DNA from: Mangifera indica
Taxonomy: Eukaryota > Streptophyta > Magnoliopsida > Sapindales > Anacardiaceae
DNA length: 64,000 bases
Assembly: GCF_011075055.1 (NCBI RefSeq)
Contig: NW_025401147.1
Span: 62,001 to 126,000 of the forward strand
Direction: 5' to 3'
Both the position numbers and the translations under genes were made by a program. Shown piece by piece: positions 10,675 through 23,423 of this stretch. The notes beneath the pieces are model-generated. The model was not told the origin of the DNA and made no database searches. It saw only the letters and a list, made by a program, of their open reading frames with translations. Every line of letters starts with the position of its first letter. Position 1 is the first letter of the stretch.

Positions 10675-13570
10675 TCTTGAGCTTAATGGGGTTTGTGGAA
10701 GAATAATTTTGAGTGGATTAAATAAGCTTAGTCGGGTTATCTTGTGTGTGAACACATTGCAGGAAGACAGACTGAAATTGAATTGTAGTTTTGTCTGCAA
10801 CTCTCTACATATCTTTCAGGCGAAGCAAAGTTGTTAACGTCCTTGGACGTTTAGTTGAAAAGTGAGTAAAATATTCGGCAGAGCTTTCAATGAAATCGGA
10901 TTCTGATAATATGATATAGTGGCTATGAGGTAAGGGTTCATTAGTCGGTAATTAAGAGTAAAATATTTCTTTCTTTCTATCAATTAGGAAGAAAACATGT
11001 CACACTACAGATTCTTCACGGCTCTGTTGCGATGACTCCAGTCAAAGAAGTTTCAATAGTTTATTCCTAAACCTTTAAAATTTCTAAAACTACTTGAATC
11101 TAATCCTACCACTTGAGATATTAGAATCTACATAGCACAGAAACGGAAACGTGGGAATATATTTTCTAAAAAATATAGGAAATAGAAATATAGGAAAACT
11201 TATAAATATGAAAAATATATATATATATTTTTTATAAATATCAAATTTTTTATAACAGAAATATATAAACTTGTATAATATAAAAATAAATAATTAAAAA
11301 AAGAATACTATAAAATTGAATCATAAAACCTATTATAAATTATTTTTGTGTAAGCATATGTAGATATTTAAGAAAAAAATAATAATACACACAAATTTAT
11401 ATAACATGATGGAGAGGAGATGAGTAATACATCAAAGAGTGGAGAGGTGATAAATTCAATATAAGATTTAGAGATATTTCAAGTTTGAAAATATAATAGA
11501 TGTGTGTTTAATCGATTTCATGATTTTTTTAAAAGAAATGCATTTCAAAATTTTTCAAAAATTTTGAAACACCTCGAAACGTTTCGTACAAGTTTTGGGG
11601 AGTTTCGAAAGTGGAAACGTTTTCGAAACATGGAAACATTTCCGAAATGTGGAAACATGCCCCATTGTGAGTTTTCATCCTTCCTAGATTAGAATAGATA
11701 TGTACTTGGAATCTATTCTCATATCTCAAGTGCGTAGGATTCGATTCAAGTAGTTTGAGTTAGAATTCAAGGTCAAATCAAACAAGTAAGGATTGAGTTT
11801 GTTTTTAGGCTAGAAATAAATATATATTCATGCACTACATATGAATAGAGTTTTCCCATTTTCATAGGCTTGTTAAGATAAGATGAGGATGAATGTATTG
11901 CAAGATAAACAAGTTTTGGTTGGAAAGAACAAGAGAAGGAACCATAATGACTAGATTCATTGCCATTAAATTTCCTCGGTTCTTTCTGTGTTTTGTTGCC
12001 TCAGTCACCTTGTCTTTTACTGAAGAAAACATATTCAGCCTGAGCCTGCCATCTTTGACTCTGCTTCAATTTTATGCAATCGCTGTATTTTATATATTCC
12101 ATAACTAAAGAAATTAAATTTGTTCATCTTTGTGAGAGATAATGACTTTCATTCAAAGAGGTATACGGTGAAAAATGGCTTTCATTCACGTTAAAATCTG
12201 TAAATAAATTAAAAAATTATGAATTTATTCCTTATCCAGCTTAACCAGTGAAGTTGAGAGTGTATTTCCTTCTAGGAATTCATAACTTCATCTTTGAAAA
12301 AGAAAGTGACATTGAGCAATAGGGGTGGATGCGAGCTGAACCAACTCAGAACAAGAATCTGTTCTAACTCAGCTTGAATTTTGAACAACCAGCCAGAGAG
12401 TGAGCTTGGTACGATCGATTAACAATGAGTTTGCTAAAGAAGCTGTCAGAAAACCTTTTCATAATCATCCATTCTTAGCTTAATGGGGTTTCTGGAAGGG
12501 TAAATTTGAGTGGCTTAAAGAAGCTTAGTTGGGTTACCCTGTGTGTGAGCACATTGTAGAAAGAGATACTGAAATTGACTTGTAGTTTTGTCCGCCGTGA
12601 TATCTTTCTTGGTACTTAAGAGTAAAAAAAAAAAATTTCTCTTAACTACTTTGTAAATCTTCCTATGAATTAGGAAGAAAACTTGTAACACCATGGATTC
12701 TTCACGTCGCTCTAGGGATGGTTGAGTCAAAAGAAGTTTCAATAATTTATATCTAAAACTTCAAATTTTCAAATAAAAAATTATTTGTGACTCCTCATAC
12801 TTATCTAATACCTCAACATTATGAAAATTTAACTAGTTGAAAAACTTCTATTACGATTTTAGTGTGAAGTATGAGACTTATATCTTACATTTTAAAATAT
12901 AGGTTTTTGATAAAATTTATATGGTTTGTGTTTCTCAATATCAATTACTAGCTTTAGGATATTGTTCTCCAAGGGATGCACCATTTGGTATCAAATCCCA
13001 AAGTGTCATATAAACCCGCATCATAAGCATATTTGAGATCGAATTGGAGCCACTTTGACATCTTAACCCCTTTTAACCTAAATTTCTCAATTTATCTTTG
13101 GCCCTTTGGAATAAATTTATCACCTCCTTGCACTGGGTTTCATGATTTCTTAACATGTGATTTGATTGAGAAATCAATCTTTGTGATTAAATAAAATATA
13201 TAGAATTGAAGGAATACAACATAATGGGAATGTATCAATCAGTTACTTGAAGAATGCAATGTTTAGAAACATACTTAACAGTACATCTAACGTCTTGAAA
13301 CATCAAATCTTTATAGATGACAAATTTCAGAACTTTAAAGACTATTCACCAATTTGGTTGGATCAGTCTTATCATGAGTTGTAGCCTGGTCTGCATTATC
13401 AGTAGAGAAGTCACACCAGAAGAGTAAATAACATGTGAGGTTGTGACTTTCCCTTTATTGCTAGCAAGTAATTGATTGGTTCCAGCCGAGACAGATTCGA
13501 TCAAATCAAGAATTGCAGGAAAGAAACCAAGCAAGGGTTGCAGAATTGTATATAGTGTGGTTCAATTGCA
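10675..13570. other. intergenic DNA of duplicated block
   Basis: No gene recognised. Includes an AT-rich stretch (11160-11420), a segment rich in GTTTCG and GGAAAC words (11570-11660), and a second copy of the recurring intergenic motif near 13355. Collinear with 34160-36900. Confidence 0.65.
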
Positions 13571-13575
13571 AAGAA

Positions 13576-14117
13576 TGTAATATTTGTTTGAAAACTATAA
13601 GGGCAGTAGCGTAATTAGAGCTTAAGGATGCATGGGTCATTTCATTTAGTAAGTGAGGGCAGTGTGGTAATTCTGTTGGGTGTTCACTTGTGTTGACCTA
13701 AGTATATAAGCATTATATTTGGCCGACTACTGGAGATATAGAGAGAAAGGGAGAGGTGAGGCTGTTGTATATTTCCTTTTCTGTTTTGTGCATCTTGTGG
13801 TTGCTATGTGGCTGAGTTTGCTCTCTGAGTTTGATCGGCGACGTCTCTACGATGAAGTTAGGTTCTCTTTGACTTTGTATTGCCGTGTATTTGCTTGTAT
13901 ATTGTTTTGATGTACAGTGAGAGATCCGTGTGTGTGTATATTGTAATCGAACTTGATATTAGTGGATTTGACTAGCGGAACACCTCTGCCTTGGATGTAG
14001 GATTTCGTTTACGAGATCCGAATCAAGTAAATCGTGTTGCTATATTTTTTCCTGTTTTTCGCGTTTATATTGTTCGGATCGGATTATCTTTGGGTTTGGT
14101 AATATAAATCTATAACA
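13576..14117 (+). repeat. 5' LTR of copia element 2
   Basis: 542 bp, starts TGTAAT, ends ATAACA, followed two bases later by the primer-binding site. An open frame at 13719-13910 in it is incidental and recurs in the other LTR. Confidence 0.95.
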
Positions 14118-14404
14118 AGTGGTATTAGAGCCACAAAAGATTTTTTTCGATCTGTGATCTTGTGATCTATTTTCGTTTCTTTTCCGTTTATATTTGGTTG
14201 CTTGTGTATATCTTGAGGCATGTTTGGTCTTCATGCTTTGCAATATATTCTGATGAAATATATGTGCTGTGTCTTGTGATATATTTGAATATATTTCGGA
14301 AAGATTGTGTTCTTGTTGTGAGTACTCTGCTTTCTTGGTACTGTCGTATTTTCTTTTGGTATTTGTAGGATTAAAGAAACTAAAAGAAAAAGAAAAAGAA
14401 CATA

Positions 14405-17400
14405 ATGGGGTCAACAAGACTGGAAATAGAACTGTTTAATGGAAAAAATGATTTTAATATTTAGAGGAAAAAGATGAGGGTTGTTTTGGTGCATCAAAGG
14501 TGTGCAAAGGCCTTGGAGGGTATAGATGTTTTACCTTCTGATATGACAGAATCTTAGAAGGCTGAGGTACTTGAAACTGCTTATAGCTTGCTTATTTTAC
14601 ATCTATCTGATAATGTTTTAAGATAAGTTGATGATATTAATACTGCTGCAAAATTCTGGTTGAAGCTTGAATCTCTTTATATGACTAAATTTTTGACTAA
14701 TAAAATATATTTGAAAGAGCAACTGTTTGATTTTAAAATGGATCCAGGAAAGTCTTTAGAAGAAAATTTAGATGAGTTCAATAAAATTACTATTAATTTG
14801 GCTAATATAGAAGAGAAAATTTCTGATGAAAATCAAGCCATTATTATTTTGAACTCACTGCCTGAAACTTTTAAAGATGTAAAAGTTGCTATCAAATATG
14901 GGAGAGAGTCTCTTTCTTTAGAAGATGTCTTAGGGGCTTTTAAGTCAAAAGATTTAGAAATGAATATAGAAAAAAAAACCATAGGTGAAGGCTTGCAAGT
15001 AAGAGGCAGAACAAAAAAGAAATTTCAACAAAAAGATAAAAGAAATAATAGATCTAAATCTAGGCCAAAAAGAGTTTGTTGGAATTGTCATAAAGAAGGT
15101 CATATGAAAAGAAACTGCCCTGAAAGAAAGAAAATGAATTTTCCTACAAATAATGAGAAACATGAGTCTGTAAATCTACTTGATGGCTATGACAGTGCTG
15201 AAGTTTTGGTTTTAACTGAGGGGTTATCTAGGGAAGAATGGGTTTTAGATTCAGGATGCATCTTTTATATGACACCTAGAAAAGACTGATTTTTAGATTT
15301 AAAACAGATAAATGGAGGAAAAGTCTTAATGGGTAATGATGATGCATGTGAGGTAACCGGTATAGGTGCTATTAAACTGAAACTTGCTGATGGTTCTATT
15401 AAAATTCTCAATGATGTTAGATTAGTTCCTAAATTGAGAAGAAACCTAATATCCTTAGGTTAGTTAGATTCCAATGGTTATTCTTATAAATCTGAAAAAG
15501 GTGTGCTTAAAATAATGAGAGCAAAATTGATAAATGGGTTATACATTTTAGAGGGAACAACTGTTAGTGATTCAATGTCTTCTAAACCTGATAAGGTGGA
15601 TGAAATTGTTTTGTGGCATAAAAGGCTAGGACACATTAGTTTCTTGGGTTTACAAGAACTTGGTAAACAAAACTTGATTAATTCTAAAAGAATTTCTACA
15701 TTAGAGTTTTGTGAGAATTGTGTTTTAAGGAAGTCACAAAGGTTGAGGTTTGCAGCTGCTACTCATAGATCAAAGAACATTCTTGATTATGTGCATTCAG
15801 ATCTGTGGGGTTCTCCTCAGGTACCTAGTTCTCTATCTAATGCTCATTATTTTCTAACCTTTGTGGATGATTTTTCAAGAAGAGTTTGGGTTTATTTCTT
15901 AAAAACTAAAGATCAAGCTTTTGAATTTTTTAAAGAATGGAAAACTCTTGTTGAAAATCAAACAAATAAGAAACTAAAGGTTTTAAGAACAGACAATGGT
16001 CTCGAATTTTGAAATAAACAGTTTACTGATTTTTGTAAACAATTTAGAATCTTGTGACATAGAACCTGTGCAGACACTCCTTAGCAAATTGGTCTTGTAG
16101 AGAGAATGAATAAGACCATTCTAAACAAAGTAAGATGCATGTTAGCTGACTCAAGATTGAGTAAGAAATTCTGGGCTGAAGCAGTTGCTACTGCTTGTTA
16201 TTTGATTAATAAATCACCCTCTTCTGCTATTAATTTTAAGACTCCTATTGAATTGTGGTTTGATAAACCACCAAATTTAAATCACTTGAGACCTTTTGAA
16301 TGCCTTGCCTATATCCATATGAAACAAGGTAAACTGAACCCTAGAGCCTTAAAGGCTGCCTTCTTAGGATACCCTACAGGGACTAAGGGTTATAAAGTTT
16401 GGTTAATTGATGAATTAAAATGTGTGGTTAGCAGGGATGTTGTGTTTAATGAACTTGCTTTTTATAAAGATCTGTTTATCTCTAACCAATTTCAATCTAA
16501 ACAGGTTTATATTGAGGTGGAGAATTCTGACTTGAGAAATTCAGCTACTATTGAGTCAAGTGATGGACCTGGTTTAGGCTCAGATCCAATTCATACTTCA
16601 AAGTATGAAGATAGGGGTTTGAACCAGCAACCATCACAGAGTCAGAGTCAAAGTAGTTTAGACAGTGATTTTTCTGATTATCAATTGGCTAGAGATAGGA
16701 CTAGAAGAGCTATTAAACTGTCATCTAAATATGCTCATGTAGATCTTATATCATATGCATTTAATATATGTGATTGCATTGAATTGAATGATCCTTTAAA
16801 TTTCAAACAAGCCTATATGAGTAAACACAAAAAGGAATGGTTAAATGCCATGCAAGCTGAAATTGATTCTCTGCATAAAAATAACACATGGATTCTTGTT
16901 AAAAGACCTAAAAATAAAAGGATTATAGGTTGTAAATGGGTTTTTAAAAGAAAACCTGCTACTCCAGGCTTTGAAAATGGAAGGTTTAAGGCTAGAGTTG
17001 TTGCAAAAGGTTTTTCCTAAGTAGAAGGAATTGACTATCATGAGATTTTTTCACCTGTTGTTAAACATATATCAATAAGGCTTATTTTATCTATTGTGGT
17101 GTTATTTGATTTAGAACTTGAACAGCTAGATGTTACTACTGCCTTCCTTCATGGTAATCTAGAATAGCAGATTTATATGGAGCAACCAGAGGGTTTTGAG
17201 AAATCTGGATCTGAAGATATGGTTTGCTTTCTAAAAAGGTCATTATATGGCCTAAAACAGTCACCAAGACAATGGTATAAAAGGTTCGATGACTATATGC
17301 TCTCCATTGGCTTTTCTAGAAGTAACTTTGATAATTGTGTTTATTTTTGTAAAACTGAAACAGGCAACTATGTTTACTTGTTGATATATGTGGATGATAT

Positions 17401-18361
17401 GCTTATTGTTTCAAAGAAAATAAGTGATTTGAATAGGTTGAAAAAATTGTTAAAAGATGAATTTGAAACGAAAGATTTAGGACATGCAAAAAGAATCTTA
17501 GGAATGGATATTAATAGAGATAGAATTAAAGGTATTTTAACTCTGTCTCAATCTGAATATGTTAAAAAGGTTCTTGAATTGTATGGTATGCATGATGTTA
17601 AATCTGTTAATACTCTTATAGGTGTTCATTTCAAATTGATGTATGTTTTGCATGATTTACCTACTGATGAATCTAAATATATGAAAAAGGTTCCTTATGC
17701 AAATGTGGTAGGTAGCTTAATGTATGTTATGATAGGATCCAGGCCTGATATTGCTTATGCAATTAGTTTGGTCAGTAGGTTTATGGGAAAACCTTGTAAA
17801 GCACACTAGAATACTGTGAAATGGGTGTTGAGATACTTGAAAGGTTCTTGTGATTTTGGTATTGTATATACTGCATCTGATACTAACAGTTTACATGTTA
17901 AAGGATACTGTGATTTAGATTATGCTGCAGATTTAGACAAGAGGAGGTCTCTGAATGGCTATATTTTCACATTTGGAGATAATGTGATAAGCTGGAAGAG
18001 TTGTCTTCAACATATTGTTGTTTTGTCTACAACAGAAGCTGAATATGTTGCATTGACAGAGGCTACAAAAGAAGCTTTGTGGCTGAAAGGTATAACAAAA
18101 GAGTTGGGGCTGCATTGTGGTATTCCTGTGATCTATTGTGACTCACAAAGTGCAATACATCTGTCTAAAAATAGTGTTTTTCATGAGAGAACAAAGCATA
18201 TAGATGTTAGGTTGCATTTTATAAGGGAAATTTTGTCTAGAGGTCAGGTAATTTTGGAGAAAATTGCTTCAGAGGTGAATCCTGTTGATATTTTGACAAA
18301 GGTAGTTCCAATAAATAAGTTTAAGGATGCCTTAGACTTATTGCAAATTGGAAAGTTGTGA
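14405..18361 (+). pseudogene. copia element 2 gag-pol, eleven in-frame stops, no frameshift
   Basis: A single reading frame can be followed from the ATG at 14405 to the final TGA at 18359-18361. It is broken by stops at 14462, 14555, 14624, 15287, 15461, 16010, 16055, 16082, 17018, 17165 and 17807 (first bases). Domains in order: gag with a CX2CX4HX4C knuckle near 15077; protease with DSG near 15250; integrase with HHCC and a DNGLEF motif near 15997; RT with YVDD near 17388; RNase H near 17905-18150. The gag and knuckle resemble the Tnt1/Tork group, a tentative assignment. Most stops are explained by C-to-T or G-to-A changes in Gln, Arg or Trp codons. Confidence 0.93.
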
Positions 18362-18435
18362 GTCTATCTTGCAGAGATGTTTTGGCTAGTTTAAATTCAT
18401 GTTTGAGTCTTGTAGTTTTCAAACAAGGTGGAGTT

Positions 18436-18977
18436 TGTAATATTTGTTTAAAAACTATAAGGGCAGTAGCGTAATTAGAGCTTAAGGATGCATGGGTCAT
18501 TTCATTTAGTAAGTGAGGGTAGTGTGGTAATTCTGTTGGGTGTTCACTTGTGTTGACCTAAGTATATAAGCATTATATTTGGCCGACTATTGGAGATATA
18601 GAGAGAAAAGGAGGCGTGAGGCTGTTGTATATTTCCTTCTCTGTTTTGTGCGTCTTGTGGCTGTTGTGTGGCTGAGTTTGCTCTCTGAGTTCGATCGGCG
18701 GTGTCTCTATGGTGAAGTCAGGTTCTCTTTGACTTTGTATTGTCGTGTATTTGCTTGTATATTGTTTTGATGTACAGTGAGAGATCCGTGTGTGTGTATA
18801 TTGTAATCGAACTTAATATTAATGGATTTGACTAGAGGAACACCTCTACCTTGGATGTAGGATTTCGTTTACGAGATCCGAACCAAGTAAATCGTGTTAC
18901 TATATTTTTTCCTGTTTTCCGCGTTTATATTGTTCGGATTGGATTATCTTTGGGTTCGGTAATATAAATCTATAACA
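18436..18977 (+). repeat. 3' LTR of copia element 2
   Basis: 542 bp, same ends as the 5' LTR and about 95% identical to it. Confidence 0.95.
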
Positions 18978-18982
18978 AAGAA

Positions 18983-19416
18983 CAATGTATATGAATGTAG
19001 TAGTAATGTAATCACACTCAATGAATGAATACAATATTCTCATTACATGAATTTGGATTGATACAAGTAGACACCGGCAGTTCAAGGCACCAGTCCTCCC
19101 AATTCTCGTTCCACAGTTATTTGCAGCTTGACACCACAACTTGGATAGATAGATATAAACATATAAGATAAATTGAGTGAAACAACATTTTGTTGACTTA
19201 TATACAAACAGTATCATGATCTACACACAATACAAACTAAAACCAATATTGCCTTGCTGCTAGTTAGCTCCAGCATATTTACAATAAGCAATCACTATGC
19301 AATTCAGCTGCTTATTCTGCAAGATACACACACTGTACACCAAATATGCAAGATTATATCCAATTCTTCACAAGTTGTGAAACCATCGTTGCTTGAATTC
19401 TGGGTAGAATTCAAGA
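18983..19416. other. 3' flank of AAA gene 2
   Basis: Collinear with 36904-37338 downstream of AAA gene 3. No separate gene recognised; it should contain the 3' untranslated region of gene 2. Confidence 0.6.
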
Positions 19417-20964
19417 TCAGTTCTCCATGCCTTTATCTTCCTGGTTGATGAAACCATTCTCTTTCACAGACTTAGTTGATGTTTCATCACCCTTCATATC
19501 CTTCTTAGCAGAGCAAGTACACTTGTCCCCCTCCTTCTCTTTCTCGGCCTTTGAGCGCGCCTCTTCCTCAGCATTTTTTATCGCTTCCTTCTTCGCCACC
19601 TTGAGAGCTTTAATCAGATTCTTCAGACAAGTCTCAGCATCATCTTCATCAGACTTCGGCATCAAATGCTCTGCTACATCTGCAGGTATCATATTGGTTT
19701 CTGCCAACCGACTGCTAACTTCAGCAAACAATTCATGTGAGTCAATATCTAAATAATTCTTAGCTAGAACCTTGAATGCATCAAAGCAACAGTAGGACAT
19801 TTCAATATGCCTGTCCATCCTTCCTCTCCTGATAAGTGCTGGATCAAGCTTGTCCACATAATTAGTAGTGAACACAATGATTCTTTCTCCCCCACAAGCT
19901 GACCAAAGGCCATCAATGCAATTCAGAAGCCCAGATAAAGTGACCTTGCTTACTTTGTTCTCAGCTTCCTCTTTCATCTTCTTTTCAATGGGACTTTGCT
20001 CTTCTTTATCCTCATCTTTCCCCTTTCTCTTCTCGCGCTGACCAGTAAGATCAAGCGAGCAATCAATGTCCTCTATAACTATGACAGATTTATTTGTTGT
20101 CTCGATCAAAAGATTTTTCAACTCTGAGTTGTCCATGACTGTGGTAAGTTCAAGATCATAGATATCATAGTTTAAAAAATTAGCGATCGCAGCAATCATG
20201 GTGGATTTGCCAGTTCCTGGAGGACCATAAAGAAGATACCCTCTCTTCCAAGGCTTCCCGATTTTTGTGTAGTACTCTTTCCCCTCACTGTACTTCTTGA
20301 GGTCATTCTTGATCTCTTCCTTCTTCTTTCTCTCCATTGCCAATGAATCAAATGTTGCAGGATGCTCAAATTGTACATGACTCCACTTTGATTGTCTCCA
20401 GCCATACCAATTCTTGCTAGGATTATTATTGAATAGCTTTCGAATGCGGTTCCTCACTGCAACATCCTTTCCACCAGCAAGCACATGCTGAACATAAGTC
20501 CCTGTGATGAGTTCTTGATGACGTTTATGGAATATGAGCTTGAAATACCTCTTATCGTCGTCGCTTCCATACCAAGAAAATGATTGTGTTTTGGGAGGGG
20601 CCTTATGACGCAATTCCCACCAGACTTTGACCCCTTTAAACATATCTGTTACCTCTTCTCTTTCCTCCATGCTGAGAATTAAAGACTTGCTATCTTTCAC
20701 AACATCAGCCTTAAATCTTTTTGCACACAAAGTGGCTCTGGTACTGAGATAGTTTCTTATGTCGGTGAAGGCTTCATTACGCTTGAGATATTTACCAGAG
20801 TATTCATGAAATGTAATTTCAATGTAAGGATTAAAAAAGCGAATCAATTTGTGGATAAATCTTTCAACATAGAGCCAAATTTCATAAGGGAAGTAAGTTC
20901 TAAACATAGCTGTTGCAGCTACAACTGAGGTTAGAGTAACCCAGAACTCCCCCATGGTTACCAT
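19417..20964 (-). CDS. AAA-ATPase gene 2, BCS1-like, intact
   Basis: A 515-residue, single-exon protein of the plant BCS1-like AAA family, whose Arabidopsis members include ASD (AATP1) and HSR4/OM66. They are membrane-anchored ATPases, several linked to mitochondria and stress responses; the substrate is not readable from sequence. Seen here: hydrophobic N-terminal segment (about 5-25); AAA_assoc region (about 28-130); Walker A GPPGTGKST (247-255); Walker B VIVIEDID (294-301); a charged insert (310-335); sensor 1 TTN (366-368); two arginines in IRRGRMD (378-384); and a Lys/Glu-rich, probably coiled C-terminal tail (440-515). The start at 20964 has a second ATG three codons on, conserved in paralogs. 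Length fits the family. A TATA box lies 44 bases upstream. Confidence 0.95.
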   Translation of the reverse strand: MVTMGEFWVTLTSVVAATAMFRTYFPYEIWLYVERFIHKLIRFFNPYIEITFHEYSGKYLKRNEAFTDIRNYLSTRATLCAKRFKADVVKDSKSLILSMEEREEVTDMFKGVKVWWELRHKAPPKTQSFSWYGSDDDKRYFKLIFHKRHQELITGTYVQHVLAGGKDVAVRNRIRKLFNNNPSKNWYGWRQSKWSHVQFEHPATFDSLAMERKKKEEIKNDLKKYSEGKEYYTKIGKPWKRGYLLYGPPGTGKSTMIAAIANFLNYDIYDLELTTVMDNSELKNLLIETTNKSVIVIEDIDCSLDLTGQREKRKGKDEDKEEQSPIEKKMKEEAENKVSKVTLSGLLNCIDGLWSACGGERIIVFTTNYVDKLDPALIRRGRMDRHIEMSYCCFDAFKVLAKNYLDIDSHELFAEVSSRLAETNMIPADVAEHLMPKSDEDDAETCLKNLIKALKVAKKEAIKNAEEEARSKAEKEKEGDKCTCSAKKDMKGDETSTKSVKENGFINQEDKGMEN

Positions 20965-21007
20965 TTTGCTCTATTTTCTTGCTCTTTCAGAACTTGCGTG
21001 TCTACTG

Positions 21008-21015
21008 TTATATAG
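21008..21015 (-). promoter_or_regulatory. TATA box of AAA gene 2
   Basis: CTATATAA on the minus strand, 44 bases before the ATG. Beyond about 21024 the upstream DNA no longer matches gene 3, so distal control may differ between the two intact genes. Confidence 0.6.
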
Positions 21016-21024
21016 ATCCCTGTT

Positions 21025-22680
21025 GCTTGTTGTTCAAGCAAGAAAAAGCCTGTTTTTCCTAGGTTGTTTCCAGCTTGAAATTAAAAATTAGTATTAGGTG
21101 GATATAACAACAGAAGAAACAACAAAATTTGACAATATAAATACCATGTATCAGCCTGCCAGCTTTGACTATTATACCGCTCTAATACAAATGAAAACTG
21201 AAGTTGATCATGCGTGAAAAAGACACAATCAGAAGTTAATTACATACGATGTTTCTTCTTAATTTTCATCTCATGACCGAGTAGGTTTGCAGAAATACAC
21301 ATATCAGGTACTTTCTCAGGTACTTGGAAGAATTCTTTAAAATTATATATGTATATATTTAATGCAAACAAGTTGTCTAGAGCAAGAGCATAGAAATTGT
21401 CATTGTTCTATTTCTACCAGGAATAGAAATAATCAGAATCATGCACGTTCACCCTAGTTACTTGTTTATTTGTTTTCTTGGGTTCCCTAGAAGAGATTTG
21501 AAACTAAAATTCTTCTGCGAGTGTTTAACACTAAGCAGTACCCATTTCTTGAGAAATTCTTATTTGTATAAACAAGAAAAATAGACATGCAGATGAAAAC
21601 AACTTAATGGGAATTTACTTCTCGAAGGCTATAATCTATAGTTACTTGCTTCTGAAATCTCTGATTCAAAGATAATAAATTTGATCTTCCATTAGCAATT
21701 GCTTTTGGATCTGAATCTGTGGCAGGGAGTCAGATTCCATAGCAGTTTTCAATTTTTGATACAGATAGAATCCCTTTTTTTGTTTCATCTTAATTACCTC
21801 ATCAATTTGGTTGGATCAATCATAACATAATGATAGGATCCCTAATCAATTTAACCAAAAACAGCTAATAACACAACAAATCAGCAATTCGAGGATGCGG
21901 GGCCTTCAGTTCCAACAATTTAAGGTATTGAAAACCTCTCAAATTGGCCTAAAACGCTTACTACATCTAAGCTGCCCATTACTCTAATTTTCCCCTCTTT
22001 TACAACTCTTTCTACCCTTTATATGCACGGCCTTACCCTCTAAATTGGGACAAAGTTCACTAAAAACCCTAGCTTCTAACACAAATTGTAGCCTGGTATG
22101 TATAACCAGCAGAAAACCACAACTGAAAGAAACTTTCCTGAAATCCTTCTGTGGCCTTCCTTAGGGATGAAACCATTATCTTCAAATAATTTTGTAAGCT
22201 TTTTCCTGTAAAATACTTCAGTTGTTTTCTGTCAACATTCACAAAAAGTCCTGCACATTAATATACAAACTACAAAATGGGATAAAACAGTATACAATTA
22301 ATAAAAGTAGGATCATTTGAAGTTACAACTGTAACAAAGGGAACATGGAAACTTCACAAAAGTTCCTAATACCGTTGTTATAAGGCTATTTAACTTAAAA
22401 CTTTGGACTTTAGCTGAATTCTGATTAGAACACTTAGCAGATGTCTGGAAATTGTATTATGATACATTGATGACGTTTAGCATGATATCATTGCACTAAT
22501 GTAAGGGTCCTTTAGTATTAAACAAGAGTTACAAATGAAAAAGGATGGCCATTCTTTTTCATTTGTTTTTCTGTCACTGTTTTTGTTGTCTTTTCATCCC
22601 GTAACTAACTCAAGTATATATACTTATTTCCAGCCCGCCATCTTTGAATAATATGTTATTCTTATGCACGTGGCATTACT
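21025..22680. other. old intergenic DNA upstream of AAA gene 2
   Basis: No gene recognised. Its words resemble, with much divergence, the upstream DNA of AAA pseudogenes 4 and 5, including an AAGTATTAGGTGGAA-like stretch. The recurring intergenic motif appears near 21810 and, weaker, near 22085, suggesting relics of units whose genes are gone. Confidence 0.5.
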
Positions 22681-23393
22681 TTTATTCCACCGACCATGAA
22701 AATCTACGGTAGGCCACGAGTGACAGAAAGTTGCCAAGGAACCTGTTGCTGTCAAATATCTAGCAGAAAATAGGACCACATCAAGGGCATATGTGTAACA
22801 CCCCAAAACTACAAAAACGTACAACATAATTTATAAATTTCTTAACCGAATAAACTCTTAAATACATAGTTTTTTTTTTTCTCAAATTTCAAAATATTAT
22901 AACAAAAATAATTGTCCTCAATAGAAAACATACACTTAAATAGATACAAATTTTTTTTTTCAATCTCCTTAATTGATCACTTTTTACTCATTCTTCAATT
23001 GTTAAATAGTCTCTCGCACTTTATATCAAAATTTAATATGTGAAAAATCACTCACACTTTATATCAAAATTTCAGAATCAGATGTCCCTCTGGTTAAGAG
23101 TAAAGATCTACACAACTCTTATATGTTTTAAGCTCTCATGCAAAACCTACTCAAATTCTTTAATAAAAGAAATTATATGAACAACGCTACTTTACTATTA
23201 TAGTCGTATTCTCAATAACTCTTCTCTTTCTAAAATCAATACTCAAAATCTGCCTTTTGGCTTTAAAGGAAAATATCTTCTCTCTCTTTTTTCTTTTCAA
23301 CGTAAACTTTAAAATAAAATCACATTTATCTTCAATTTAATAACAAATAAAATATCCTCTTTCTTCGTGGCAAATTTGAAGCTTATCCTTGTT
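22681..23393. repeat. diverged copy of AAA gene upstream DNA, without solo LTR
   Basis: Matches 38946-40280 and 5570-6350 with more divergence. The CAACA at 22822-22826 is the empty site for the solo LTR found at 5711 and 39091. It ends abruptly near 23393, where sequence related to the start of AAA gene 7 begins. Confidence 0.7.
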
Positions 23394-23423
23394 AGTGGCC
23401 CATAACTCTCCCATAGTCAACAT
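23394..23423 (-). pseudogene. first ten codons of an AAA-ATPase
   Basis: From the ATG at 23423 it encodes MLTMGELWAT, identical to the start of AAA gene 7 (63065), and its upstream DNA matches gene 7's upstream DNA. At 23393 it is joined to unrelated intergenic sequence, so the rest of the gene was removed by rearrangement. Confidence 0.75.

Larger units (their letters stand above)
13576..18977 (+). mobile_element. Ty1/copia retrotransposon 2, complete but decayed
   Basis: Flanked by the 5-bp duplication AAGAA (13571-13575 and 18978-18982). The paralogous empty site at about 36897-36903 reads straight through. LTRs of 542 bp lie at each end. The primer-binding site TGGTATTAGAGCC is at 14120-14132, and a purine-rich tract precedes the 3' LTR. 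LTRs differ at roughly 27 of 542 positions, mostly transitions, making this the oldest of the four large elements. It lies inside the duplicated block but is absent from the other copy, so it inserted after the duplication or was lost from the other copy. Confidence 0.95.
7471..21024. repeat. large duplicated block, copy with AAA gene 2
   Basis: Collinear with 30861-38944. After subtracting copia element 2 and its target duplication, both copies are about 8.1 kb. Shared content: half of a fold-back element, an AAA N-terminal relic, long intergenic stretches and the whole AAA gene with its TATA box. The left edge is a junction near 7455-7471; the right edge falls just past the TATA box. Confidence 0.85.

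Noticed and set aside
13719..14417. Open frames in the copia element 2 LTR (and again at 18579-18770)
   Set aside because: Shared by both LTRs and therefore repeat-borne; no protein family recognised.
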